This document shows positions 1-8,410 of a stretch of DNA of 64,000 bases, one piece after another. How positions within the stretch are numbered: position 1 is the stretch's first letter; each line of letters starts with the position of its first letter. The DNA is from Acidilobaceae archaeon (GTDB taxonomy: Archaea > Thermoproteota > Thermoprotei_A > Sulfolobales > Acidilobaceae), in the NCBI GenBank assembly GCA_027037535.1, contig JALVZQ010000008.1, forward strand, positions 186,001 through 250,000, given 5' to 3'. Position numbers and translations under genes: made by a program. Below the pieces are notes generated by a model. That model was not told the origin of the DNA. It ran no database searches and saw nothing but the letters and a program-made list of their open reading frames with translations.

Positions 1-855
1 TTATACTAATACACTAAGCACGAATCCCATTAATCCAATCATCATGGCATAGAGCATTATTCGTTTCTGACGTAACGCTTCTTCTCGGCTTGGATTAATA
101 ATCACTCTGTATGACGAATAGATAAGTGCGAAGTCTACAATTATCACGAAACCACTATATACGGCCTCGTTGACTAGTCCGTAGACAACGGGTATAGGGC
201 TCAGCAAGACTGCTAAAAGGTTAAACATTCCTGCAATAAATGCGGCTTTTCTTTCTCCTATTAGTATTGGAAGGCTTTTGACTCCTTTGACCTTGTCACC
301 TTCTACGTCTGCTATATCCTTTACTATCTCTCTTGCAAGTACGCTTAGGAAAACCATTGCCCAGAACACGAGTACCGTGTAATTGGGATTATTAGTAAAG
401 GTAAAAGCATACAGAAATGGGAGGCTAGTAGAGAAAGCAACTGCGACATTTCCCATAAACCCACTCGCTTTGAGTCTAAGATCGTATAGTGCACTAACAA
501 TTACCGCGGCTATCACAACTGCCAGACTATCAAGACCTGCTCGCAGGCTAGCTATTATTCCTATAGATACGAGCACAAAGTAGCAAATGAAAGCCTGTCT
601 AATAGATATAATTCCCGACGGGAGAGGTCTATTCGGGGTATTTATCTTGTCAATTTCTATATCGGCAATATCGTTTAGAACCATTGCTGATGCAGAGATT
701 GTGAACCCGACGAGAAAACCAGCAATATAGTCTAATGTCTTGAACCGGAAAAAGTCTCTTCCAGTAGCTATGGCAAGGGCTACAAGCACAGCGAAACCAA
801 CCATAACACTATTAACTATCCGCATCAGCCGCAGGCAAGCATAGATGCGTTTCAT
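1..855 (-). CDS. Geranylgeranylglyceryl phosphate geranylgeranyltransferase (UbiA family, DGGGP synthase)
   Basis: This integral membrane prenyltransferase most likely adds the second geranylgeranyl chain to geranylgeranylglyceryl phosphate, the second ether-forming step of archaeal lipid synthesis. The 284 residues are mostly hydrophobic helices. Two Asp-rich motifs typical of UbiA enzymes are visible: NDIADIEID at residues 61-69 and DIADVEGD near residue 180, which bind the Mg-diphosphate. Length fits the family. The ATG at 855 faces lysS divergently, with about 125 bp between the two starts. The stop codon occupies the first three bases of the window, so the gene is complete. Another UbiA specificity is possible, but the archaeal setting favours the lipid role. 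Confidence 0.85.
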   Translation of the reverse strand: MKRIYACLRLMRIVNSVMVGFAVLVALAIATGRDFFRFKTLDYIAGFLVGFTISASAMVLNDIADIEIDKINTPNRPLPSGIISIRQAFICYFVLVSIGIIASLRAGLDSLAVVIAAVIVSALYDLRLKASGFMGNVAVAFSTSLPFLYAFTFTNNPNYTVLVFWAMVFLSVLAREIVKDIADVEGDKVKGVKSLPILIGERKAAFIAGMFNLLAVLLSPIPVVYGLVNEAVYSGFVIIVDFALIYSSYRVIINPSREEALRQKRIMLYAMMIGLMGFVLSVLV

Positions 856-928
856 TAATCATTTCCTCCCCTATTATCGATCCTAACCTACTCCACTTTA
901 TAATAAAGGATTGTGTACAGGATACAGG

Positions 929-940
929 TTATATTAAAAA
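929..940 (+). promoter_or_regulatory. TATA-box promoter of lysS
   Basis: The A/T run TTATATTAAAAA lies about 40 bp upstream of the lysS ATG. That places a transcript start near 963 and leaves a short leader with a weak GGATGA ribosome-binding site at about 968. Read by eye from the archaeal TATA consensus. Confidence 0.5.
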
Positions 941-979
941 CCTATGTATGATACACATTGAGTCCCTGGATGAGAAATC

Positions 980-2605
980 ATGAGCAAGCATGTACACTGG
1001 GTAGATAAGTTAGCAGACGAACTAGAACAGAGACTCCGTAGGCGAAATAAACAGGTCTACGTCTTTAATGGTGGGCTGAGCGTATCAGGTATACAACATA
1101 TTGGCAGGCTAAGAGGAGAGATTCTACTACCCGAGACCTTGAGACGGATACTAGAGAAAAAAGGGCTCAATATTAAACAACTGCTAACACTATATACTCA
1201 GGATCCATGGAAGGGTAAAGCCTCGCAGAGATCAGCTTTCAAAGATCCTGATAAGGCTAAAGAATACACAGGGCGTCCTCTGGTAAGTGTGCCTGATCCT
1301 TATGGATGCCACGAAAACTGGGTCGAACATTACTGGTCGGATTTCGGCCCTTATCTGGATGAATTCACCGATGGAAAAATAGAGGTTGTCACAACGACGG
1401 ATCTATACCAGTCTAAATTCAGGGATTTCATAATGAACGTTGTTCTTCCAAAGAAGGACGAGTTTAGGAAGGTAATAAACAAGTATCGTGGTAGAAAACC
1501 GTATCCAGAGGATTGGATACCTGTAGAACCAATATGTGAAAAATGTGGTCGAATCGATAAGACTGTGGCGATCTCCGTAGATGAGAACGGTAGAGTACGT
1601 TATAGATGCAAGTATTGTGGACACGAGGGAGTAACTGACGTCTCTAACAGTAAGCTTAACTGGAGAATAGAGTGGGCCGGCGTATGGTATATTCTAGGCG
1701 TAGACTTTGAGCCCTATGGCAAAGACCACGCTACTCCTGGAGGTAGCAGGGATAGCTGTGTAGACTTAGCAGTTAATGTTATCGGTTTCCAGCCGCCTGA
1801 AGGAGAATGGTATGAGTGGGTCTCTATCAGAGAGATGGGACAGAGTAGGGATATGACAAGTAGTGGCTTCGTGGGTATAACACCTAGGGAGTGGCTTGAA
1901 ATAGCACATCCACAGATTCTCCGATTCCTCTACTTCTATACTCACCCCCATAAGAAGATCGTAGTAGATCTCGATCGAATACCCCAATACTACGAGTCAT
2001 ACTATAGGGCTGAGAGAATCTATTTCGGGATAGAATCAATTGACGACAAGGAACAAGAAGAATACCTAAAGAGGACCTATGAGCTAAGCCATCCAAGAGA
2101 ACCGCCAGAAAAGCCACCCGTACAAGTCCCCTACACACATGCATCAATACTAGCCCAACTGGTAGGTCCTACAAACATAGAAGAGGCTGTGGAACGGCTC
2201 AAGAAAACAGGACATATCAAAGAAGACCTAGACGACTATAGCAGGGACTGGCTCCAGAGCCTGCTCATACGATCATATAACTGGGTAGAGAAATATGGAG
2301 GAGAAAGATACCGCGTCCAAATACTAGAGAATGTACCAGGAGTACTATTAGATTCGTTGGAGCACAGAGAACTTCTATGCCAGCTCGGAGAAGAACTCAA
2401 TAAGCTGGGTGAGTGGACAGAGGAAAAAATCAAGGATATCATGATAACTGTTACAAGCAGCCTAGATAGCGGGGAGAGGAAGAGATTCTATAAAGAGTTC
2501 TACCTACTCTTCACAGGAAAGAATAGTGGGCCTAGGGCAGCACCACTATTATCGCTCCTCAAGAAAGATTTTGTTGTTGCACGGCTAAGACTAGTATGTA
2601 AGTAA
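980..2605 (+). CDS. lysS: Lysyl-tRNA synthetase, class I
   Basis: It charges tRNA-Lys with lysine using the class I (Rossmann) fold found in many archaea. The HIGH-type motif reads HIGR at residues 40-43. A Cys4 zinc ribbon (CEKCG...CKYCG) sits near residues 186-215. The region expected to hold KMSSSKG instead reads DMTSSGF near residue 291, so both signature lysines are replaced. Length (541 aa) matches class I LysRS. The start ATG has a weak GGATGA site upstream. The closely related glutamyl family is excluded by length, the internal zinc ribbon and overall similarity to LysRS-I. Confidence 0.88.
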   Translation: MSKHVHWVDKLADELEQRLRRRNKQVYVFNGGLSVSGIQHIGRLRGEILLPETLRRILEKKGLNIKQLLTLYTQDPWKGKASQRSAFKDPDKAKEYTGRPLVSVPDPYGCHENWVEHYWSDFGPYLDEFTDGKIEVVTTTDLYQSKFRDFIMNVVLPKKDEFRKVINKYRGRKPYPEDWIPVEPICEKCGRIDKTVAISVDENGRVRYRCKYCGHEGVTDVSNSKLNWRIEWAGVWYILGVDFEPYGKDHATPGGSRDSCVDLAVNVIGFQPPEGEWYEWVSIREMGQSRDMTSSGFVGITPREWLEIAHPQILRFLYFYTHPHKKIVVDLDRIPQYYESYYRAERIYFGIESIDDKEQEEYLKRTYELSHPREPPEKPPVQVPYTHASILAQLVGPTNIEEAVERLKKTGHIKEDLDDYSRDWLQSLLIRSYNWVEKYGGERYRVQILENVPGVLLDSLEHRELLCQLGEELNKLGEWTEEKIKDIMITVTSSLDSGERKRFYKEFYLLFTGKNSGPRAAPLLSLLKKDFVVARLRLVCK

Positions 2606-2675
2606 TATAGATAGAGGAAACTCTCTAAATACCCCTATCTTTCATTTTCCTCCAGTGCTTGATCTGTAACACCAT

Positions 2676-3464
2676 TTATAGTACTGTTGGTGCGACGAGA
2701 TATCTAACCCTGCTTCCCTCCGGGCTCTTGAATACAAGTTCTAATGGTTTGTCGGTCGAGAAACGGATGTCCACTGACTCAGCTATTTTTGTTAGATTCA
2801 ACACGTTCTTCAAATACACAACATCGTAGGCACTCTTAGATGGTTGTTTTACGTCGAGATAAGTAAGAGCGACAGACTCTCTCGAGAATATTGTCTCGGC
2901 CCTGCTACGACCCTCTCCTTTTGCTCTTATTACAAGCGCCTCTTCCGATGCCTCAAATTCTACGATATCTCCAACGATCTCTACATCACGGAGTGCTTTT
3001 TTCAACGCATCACTAATGACCGAAGCCTCTACGTCGAAGTCAAGCTTTATTTCTTCCGGCACATCAATTAAAACTTCTATGTTAGGAACAAGGAATTTTT
3101 TGATAACTGTACTGTCTATACGGACTAGAACTTTGTCATCTGATACTAGGAATGTTAGTGTTTCTCCTTTTTTACCCTTCTTGAGCATATTTGCGAGACT
3201 ATCCAGGTGGACTCCCATATATACTTCTTCCCTATCTTCCAGGATCTCATACTCGATAAATGATTCGTAAGGCATAACCACTTCTATTAGGGCTGTCTTG
3301 GAAGCATCCATTCCGACCACTTTAACATGTTCTTTGGTAATCGTAAATCTAGCCTCGTCAATGATCTTGCCTAGAACCTCAACCAGCTCCTTGAAACTTC
3401 TAGCATCGGGATATTGCAGTCTCACTACCACACCTTCGATCTCATTTTCAAGGATTCCTGACAA
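2676..3464 (-). CDS. pcn: DNA polymerase sliding clamp (PCNA)
   Basis: A sliding clamp subunit that encircles DNA and tethers polymerase, ligase and FEN1. The 262 residues show the PCNA pattern: an N-terminal KELVEVLGKIIDEARF segment, the VVGMDASKTALIEV strand, and a C-terminal domain ending RVRYLVAPTVL. Crenarchaea usually encode two or three PCNA paralogues that form heterotrimers; no second copy is in this window, so which subunit this is cannot be told. It is preceded by a 160-bp gap holding a strong hairpin. Confidence 0.93.
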   Translation of the reverse strand: MSGILENEIEGVVVRLQYPDARSFKELVEVLGKIIDEARFTITKEHVKVVGMDASKTALIEVVMPYESFIEYEILEDREEVYMGVHLDSLANMLKKGKKGETLTFLVSDDKVLVRIDSTVIKKFLVPNIEVLIDVPEEIKLDFDVEASVISDALKKALRDVEIVGDIVEFEASEEALVIRAKGEGRSRAETIFSRESVALTYLDVKQPSKSAYDVVYLKNVLNLTKIAESVDIRFSTDKPLELVFKSPEGSRVRYLVAPTVL

Positions 3465-3569
3465 CTACTGACACCCACATCTATTATTCTAGGCCCGACT
3501 AGATAAAAATAAACGGCTGGAGCCTTTATGATCTGTATTGGAGCCGATGAATGCTACGCCATCGATTGA

Positions 3570-3596
3570 CCACTGGCCCAGTTAATGGGCCAGTGG
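3570..3596. other. Perfect hairpin in the gap between the adenosyltransferase and pcn
   Basis: A 10-bp perfect inverted repeat (CCACTGGCCC / GGGCCAGTGG) with a 7-nt loop lies just downstream of the minus-strand adenosyltransferase stop and about 105 bp upstream of the pcn start. No T-run follows it on the minus strand, so it does not look like a simple intrinsic terminator. It may be an RNA 3'-end structure, part of a small RNA, or a pcn leader element. Confidence 0.5.
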
Positions 3597-3623
3597 GGTG
3601 AAAGACGCCCGTCCCCCGAGAGG

Positions 3624-4169
3624 CTATACATATTCTATCCCTGTCGTTTCTACTGCAGCCCTCAATGCCGCGGCGAAGAGAGCATCGCTTAGCCGGTTCA
3701 ATAATTTACCTAGATAGAGAAGTTCTTCTCGCCTTTCCGCTAGATCCGTGTCTAGTGCTCTGAAAAATTCTCGTTCTGCGCGCCTAATGATACTTCTTGC
3801 CACATGTATACTTGAGACGCATGGAGTGCCGTAAGGTATAATGAAGCCCTTCAGGTTTATTCCTTCCATAAACTTATCAATGTATGCTTCAAGGATAGAG
3901 TCTTCGTCTCCTTTAAATCTTTTTGATCCGCTTATTTCAAATCCTATGTTAAACAGTAGCTTCTGGGCATATTCCAGAAACTCGATTATATCCTTTAGAG
4001 CACCTATGTTAGCTTCAGTACTACAAATAGATCTCGTGAAGCCTAGATAGCTATTCGATTCGTCTAGAGCGCCCATAAACATCATTACGTTGCTATATTT
4101 CTTAACTCGTCCCTTTTTTGCCATACAAAAAGTATGTCCTTCGTCACCTGTCCGCGTGTATATTTTCAT
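3624..4169 (-). CDS. Cob(I)alamin adenosyltransferase, PduO type
   Basis: The enzyme transfers the 5'-deoxyadenosyl group of ATP to the cobalt of a corrinoid, making adenosylcobalamin. The N-terminal ATP-binding signature RTGDEGHT at residues 5-12 and the downstream RVKKYSNVMMFMGALDESNS block match the PduO class; the C-terminal half contains the family's RRAER helix. Length (181 aa) is normal. The sequence is moderately divergent in its nucleotide loop (HTFC instead of the usual TxLxxG). No cobalamin operon is nearby. Confidence 0.85.
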   Translation of the reverse strand: MKIYTRTGDEGHTFCMAKKGRVKKYSNVMMFMGALDESNSYLGFTRSICSTEANIGALKDIIEFLEYAQKLLFNIGFEISGSKRFKGDEDSILEAYIDKFMEGINLKGFIIPYGTPCVSSIHVARSIIRRAEREFFRALDTDLAERREELLYLGKLLNRLSDALFAAALRAAVETTGIEYV

Positions 4170-4250
4170 GTCCTAGGCCACCACCAAGAGATTAGACTCA
4201 ATAAATGACTATCAAAATGAAATTATATAGTATTTGGAATAGTATTGTGG

Positions 4251-4358
4251 AGCCGCCGGCGGGATTCGAACCCGCGACCACCGGCTTTCTCGCGACTTCG
4301 GAGTCCCTCATGCCGACCGCTACGAGGCCGGCGCTCTACCGGGCTGAGCTACGGCGGC
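4251..4358 (-). tRNA. tRNA-Thr (anticodon CGU) with canonical-position intron
   Basis: The minus strand folds into a full cloverleaf: acceptor GCCGCCG/CGGCGGC, D arm GCTC/GAGC, T arm GCGGG-TTCGAAT-CCCGC and discriminator U. The anticodon stem CCGGC/GCCGG is interrupted after A37 by about 34 nt (about 4287-4320), leaving loop CUCGUAA with anticodon CGU. The intron can pair with the exons to form the bulge-helix-bulge recognised by archaeal splicing endonuclease. The mature tRNA is 74 nt; CCA is not encoded. Confidence 0.9.
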
Positions 4359-4417
4359 ATACACCCATAATTCTCTGATAGAGTAATGGGTTTTTTATAA
4401 TTCTCCTCGGAAAATTA

Positions 4418-5053
4418 TCATTGCGTTTCCATTCTTGTAAGGCCTTTAAGCATACGTTCTACCATGATAACGAAGTCCTCTGGATCGACAACTATTATTC
4501 CTAGTTGCTCTCCTAGCTTTCTGATCCCATAATCACTTGTAACAATGATGCCTTTCAGTTCTAATGCTAGCAGTATAGTGTCTAAATCTTCAACGCTATC
4601 TACTAGTCCTTTTCTTGTTGCCTCACGATACTTCTCTCTTAGCCCTTTGATCGCGGTCCCAATGCATTCTTCGTCTCCCTCACAATCCCGAGCGACTTTT
4701 CTAACAACTGTCTCGGCTACTCTTAATCCCTTATAGAGCCGTCTTCTGATATCTGAGACGTACTCTGAGAATACACTTGCAGGTATCTGCATGGATAGCT
4801 TGTCGGGGGCTTTTATGGTGATCCAGGTAGATAAATCATGGATCAAGTCAAGTCTCACATTAGACCCTATTAGTATTCTGCGGAGCTCGCTCCAGGTGTT
4901 TGGAGTCATATAGAAGCGGGCATTCAATGATAGCCTAGCTTTCATTAGGAGACTGGCTATTTTCTCCACTACTTCTTCCAGTGTCTTGACGTCAAAGTAC
5001 TTTCTTAATCGTGCTTCAGTTATGGCAGTAGTGTCAAGCACGAATACATCCAA
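4418..5053 (-). CDS. HARP-like RNA-free RNase P homologue (PIN, UPF0278 family)
   Basis: A PIN-domain nuclease of the UPF0278 family, whose members include the protein-only RNase P of Aquifex (HARP) that trims tRNA 5' leaders. Visible features are the N-terminal FVLDTTAITEARLRKYF motif, a long charged helical insert (residues about 105-155), and the C-terminal acidic cluster DSVEDLDTILLALELKG followed by SDYGIRKLGEQLGI. Length (211 aa) fits HARP. It is transcribed away from a tRNA-Thr gene 60 bp downstream. Archaea carrying HARP normally also have RNA-based RNase P, so the in vivo role is uncertain. Confidence 0.78.
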   Translation of the reverse strand: MDVFVLDTTAITEARLRKYFDVKTLEEVVEKIASLLMKARLSLNARFYMTPNTWSELRRILIGSNVRLDLIHDLSTWITIKAPDKLSMQIPASVFSEYVSDIRRRLYKGLRVAETVVRKVARDCEGDEECIGTAIKGLREKYREATRKGLVDSVEDLDTILLALELKGIIVTSDYGIRKLGEQLGIIVVDPEDFVIMVERMLKGLTRMETQ

Positions 5054-5160
5054 TTAACTCACCTTTCCAGTTCTATTCGAGGCCGCTGACGAGGGACTCG
5101 AAAGATTCTATTTCTTTACTTGTTCCCTAGTCTCTATGGTATAAGGAGAGTGATTAAATA

Positions 5161-5538
5161 ATGAGCGATCCTAAAAAATGGATGCCTCCTTTTGCCTCTG
5201 GCAAGCTTGTTTCAACTTATGAGCCCTTGTACTATTACTGGAAAGAGCTGAAGGAGTCTGGAGAAGAGGAGTTCTTAGAAAAGAGTATGTTGAACGAGGA
5301 CGATTATAGGAAAGTTGCTGAACTTGCACAGAGCTCTAGCAATTTATATGATATTCTTGATGCCCTCAAAGAAGCTTTTAAAGAGAGGATATCTTCGGAA
5401 TACGCTGTCAAAGCATTAAGAAGATATGGCGTTAACGTTGACGAAGATTCTGCAGTCGAGATACTTGCTGGATTATTGGCTAGCTGGGCTATTGAAGCCG
5501 CCGAGAAGTGGGGTATGATAAGACTCAGAGAGCGTTAA
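5161..5538 (+). CDS. Conserved hypothetical helical protein
   Basis: I do not recognise this 125-residue protein. It is rich in Leu, Glu and Lys, predicted mostly helical, with a Trp/Tyr-rich N-terminal stretch (YYYWKELKESGE) and no Cys, signal peptide or membrane segment. A strong ribosome-binding site (AGGAGAGTGA) ends 6 nt before the ATG and confirms the start. It converges with the regulator on the other strand, overlapping it by 4 bp at the stop codons. Confidence 0.75.
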   Translation: MSDPKKWMPPFASGKLVSTYEPLYYYWKELKESGEEEFLEKSMLNEDDYRKVAELAQSSSNLYDILDALKEAFKERISSEYAVKALRRYGVNVDEDSAVEILAGLLASWAIEAAEKWGMIRLRER

Positions 5539-5909
5539 ACTAGTAGTTTTAGCCTGCCTCTTCCTCGGAGAACTAGTCGTGCTTTATTTATCGATGCTTC
5601 TAGCCTATCTAGGTCTCTGTTAGTTAACACGTCTTTTTCGAGGGCCCATAATATGAACTCGTCTAGTGCAGTAGATAAATCGTCGAGAATTGCCTCTGCT
5701 ATTTTTCTTGTCTCTTCGTAGTCGGCTAGCTCGATCATTTTCTTAACTACTTCGTCGCTGGGATGAGTTTTTCCCGTGATATACTTATGTATTGCTGCCG
5801 GGGATACTCCTATTTCTTCAGCGAGTCCTCTCATGCTCCGTGTAGCGGCTAGGATTTCTACTATTTTTCTCCGCGTTCTCTTACTGATAACGTGGTTGAG
5901 TACCTGCAT
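5535..5909 (-). CDS. Helix-turn-helix transcriptional regulator
   Basis: A 124-residue DNA-binding protein. An HTH is readable at residues 27-50: MRGLAEEIGVSPAAIHKYITG, an XRE/Cro-like pattern in which the second helix carries AAIHKYI. The C-terminal half is helical and acidic and probably dimerises or binds a partner. It overlaps the 3' end of the upstream plus-strand gene by 4 bp in convergent orientation. Target genes are unknown; the aminotransferase gene 95 bp away on the same strand lies upstream of it and could share regulation. Confidence 0.75.
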   Translation of the reverse strand: MQVLNHVISKRTRRKIVEILAATRSMRGLAEEIGVSPAAIHKYITGKTHPSDEVVKKMIELADYEETRKIAEAILDDLSTALDEFILWALEKDVLTNRDLDRLEASINKARLVLRGRGRLKLLV

Positions 5910-6004
5910 TTACTGCACCGATACAATATAATCGGTATTACCCTAGTATTATAAGGAGAGAAGCTGGAAAAAGATAGTTTAACATCTTATTAATGCTAAC
6001 ACGC

Positions 6005-7228
6005 CTATCTAGCTAGAGCTTTTACATGTGCCCGTATTACCTTTGAGAGTATTCTGATTCCTTTCTCTATCTGCTCCGGTGTTGGATAGCTAAAGTTTAG
6101 TCTCATGGTGTTCTTTCCTTTGTTGCTTACATAGAAGCTCTTACCTGGCACATATGCTACTCCTTCGTCTAATGCCTTTAGTAGAAGTTCTTTGGTGTCT
6201 ATGGTCTCATCTTTTAGTACGACCATTGTAAACATCCCCCCTATTGGCTTTATCCAAGTTGCATAATCTGAGAGTTCTTCTTCTAATGTTGCCAGCATGA
6301 CGTCTCTCTTGATCTTATAGAGGTTCCGTGCTTCGTTCGCTGTAATATCAACTACTCCTTTTTGCAGTGCTCTTTCGGCAATATACTGTGTTAGTGTTGG
6401 TGTGTGAAGGTCGATAGCTTGCTTTGTAAGTTCAAATAGGTTGATAAGGTTCTTGTCGCCTATTGTCCATCCTATTCTTAGTCCGGGGGAGAGTATCTTG
6501 CTGAGTGTTGATACGTAGAGTACTCTGCCCTCTTTATCATAGTTCTTTATAAATGTGAAGTCCACGTCCTCGAATAAGAAGAAACTGTATGGGTCGTCTT
6601 CTACTATTAGGAAATCATATTCTGAGGCTAGCTCTACTAGGTGTTTTCTCCTATCATTGCTCATTGTTACGCCGCTTGGGTTCTGGGCAGTGGGGACAGA
6701 GTATAATAGTTTAGGTAGCTTGTCCTCGGCCTTCAACTGCTTTAGCTTTTCTTCAAGTATATCGGTTCTCATTCCATATTCGTCAATTGGAACACCTATC
6801 ATCTGAGCCTCATATTGCCTAAATACGTTTATTGCCGCGAGATATGTTGGTTCTTCCACGATCACGATATCTCCAGGGTTAATTAATGCTCGTGTAATTA
6901 TGTACAATGACTCTTCGCTCCCGACGGTAATTATTACATCGTCTGTGTCTCTAATAGCTAGACCATGCCTCCTCTCGAACTCCATTAGTTCTTTTCTGAA
7001 TGATGTAACTCCAAGTGTTGGAGAGTATTGGAGAGCTCTTTCTCCCTGCTCAATTATAACTTCCCTGGATATCTCAGCTAGCATTTCTTTCTTAAATACT
7101 CGGGGGTCGGGGAGGCCTCCAGCTAGGCTAATAATTTCTCGTCCCTCTGTAAGCTTAAGGAGTTCTCTTATCTCTGAAGCCTTGAAATATACGAGTCTAT
7201 CCGCCGCGAATTTTGATGCGTCGACCAT
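6005..7228 (-). CDS. PLP-dependent aminotransferase, class I/II (ARO8/LysN-like)
   Basis: A fold-type I aminotransferase of about 407 aa that moves amino groups between amino acids and 2-oxoacids. The N-terminal ISLAGGLPDPRVF block and the LYSVPTAQNPSGVTMS segment are typical of the aromatic/2-aminoadipate aminotransferase group. The PLP lysine lies in YVSTLSKILSPGLRIGW, and RLNFSYP near the C-terminus carries the carboxylate-binding Arg. Substrate cannot be fixed from sequence; 2-aminoadipate, aromatic and branched-chain amino acids are all possible. It is monocistronic. Confidence 0.87.
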   Translation of the reverse strand: MVDASKFAADRLVYFKASEIRELLKLTEGREIISLAGGLPDPRVFKKEMLAEISREVIIEQGERALQYSPTLGVTSFRKELMEFERRHGLAIRDTDDVIITVGSEESLYIITRALINPGDIVIVEEPTYLAAINVFRQYEAQMIGVPIDEYGMRTDILEEKLKQLKAEDKLPKLLYSVPTAQNPSGVTMSNDRRKHLVELASEYDFLIVEDDPYSFFLFEDVDFTFIKNYDKEGRVLYVSTLSKILSPGLRIGWTIGDKNLINLFELTKQAIDLHTPTLTQYIAERALQKGVVDITANEARNLYKIKRDVMLATLEEELSDYATWIKPIGGMFTMVVLKDETIDTKELLLKALDEGVAYVPGKSFYVSNKGKNTMRLNFSYPTPEQIEKGIRILSKVIRAHVKALAR

Positions 7229-7365
7229 CTTGCAACGCCTTATGAATTATTTTGTCCTACCGAGTATATTTTCATATATGATCATATAATATTTTGTTTA
7301 AATTAGTCACATAATAATCATAAAGAATAAATCGTGTCCTTGTAGTGGGGCAAAAAAGACAACAC

Positions 7366-8403
7366 CTAGTAGAAGAACTCTCTTCGAAGTCCTAGAGACT
7401 TATCTGTCTTCTCTACGGTTTCCTCCGCTGTCTTAGCAAGCTTCATGACTGCCCTTACAGCGTCAACATTTTCTGGAACTACTATTGACTCCTGGTGAAC
7501 GGCCTGAAACAGCATTAACTCGTTGCCGTTCAACAGTGCGATAGAATCCCTGAAGACAACGAGTTCTGGTATATCGTTTCTAGGCCTCATGTCCCTTGCA
7601 GCCTCAATCAGCTGAGCAGTGCTCTTTATACCAGTCCTACCTGTATCGACAAGCATTATTCTAGGCGCGCTACTTAGCACTTCTATTATTTTTTCAAGCG
7701 TCGTCTTTTCCCTGAACCTTACTGTTACCTGGTGGACGTGCATTAGCGTTGTCGGGACAACCACCGCGGCAGTAACGATGTTTATATCGGGGACAACGCT
7801 ATTCACGTCCCTAGCATGGTGAGAGGGTAGCTTAACTGGATTAAGGACAATTGAGTTTATTGGGCCTTTCTTTATTTCTCTTGGATCGGCTGCTCTCCTT
7901 ATCATTACTGCTCTTACTTGCTCTATAGGTGCGATTTTTCTTAGTGTACAGAGTAGCCTGAGAAGCCCGGTGGTGTTGCATGATACTACTCTTAGGCTAT
8001 CTGCGCCTAGTGCTTCTTCATAGTTGCAGAGGGTGCTAAAGGATTTCTCGGCTACATCTGGTTTTTCTCCTCCTTGGTAGATCTGTTTCAACCCGCTGTA
8101 CTTATCGTATATTAGTTTGTTCTTTTTTCCCACTCCGCCTGGAGTCGAGTCTATTACTACATTTGCATGTGAAAGTACATCGTTGAGAGTTCCTTTTACT
8201 TTGATGCCTGCTTCCTCGAATACCTTCAAAGCTTCTTCGTCTGGAGCATAGAGTGGATAACCTTTCTTCTCTGCTAATAATGCACCATAGTCGGGTGATT
8301 TCTTTACCACGCCTACGATCTCCATGTCGTCTTGTACTGATACCGCGTCAGCTACACGTTTACCTATTGTACCATATCCGTTTATCACTATTTTCGCCTT
8401 CAT
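7366..8403 (-). CDS. gap: Glyceraldehyde-3-phosphate dehydrogenase, archaeal type II
   Basis: The phosphorylating enzyme interconverts glyceraldehyde 3-phosphate and 1,3-bisphosphoglycerate; in hyperthermophilic archaea it serves mainly gluconeogenesis. The Rossmann motif NGYGTIGKRVADAV is at residues 8-21 and the catalytic cysteine is in VVSCNTTGLLRLL near residue 141. The 345-aa length is normal. The start lies 7 bp downstream of the pgk stop, so the two form a pgk-gap operon encoding consecutive steps. Confidence 0.95.
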   Translation of the reverse strand: MKAKIVINGYGTIGKRVADAVSVQDDMEIVGVVKKSPDYGALLAEKKGYPLYAPDEEALKVFEEAGIKVKGTLNDVLSHANVVIDSTPGGVGKKNKLIYDKYSGLKQIYQGGEKPDVAEKSFSTLCNYEEALGADSLRVVSCNTTGLLRLLCTLRKIAPIEQVRAVMIRRAADPREIKKGPINSIVLNPVKLPSHHARDVNSVVPDINIVTAAVVVPTTLMHVHQVTVRFREKTTLEKIIEVLSSAPRIMLVDTGRTGIKSTAQLIEAARDMRPRNDIPELVVFRDSIALLNGNELMLFQAVHQESIVVPENVDAVRAVMKLAKTAEETVEKTDKSLGLRREFFY

Positions 8404-8410
8404 TCCTATC

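Noticed and set aside
3541-3600. C/D-box small RNA before pcn
   Set aside because: A GATGA is present but no matching CTGA D box at a suitable distance; only the hairpin is supported.
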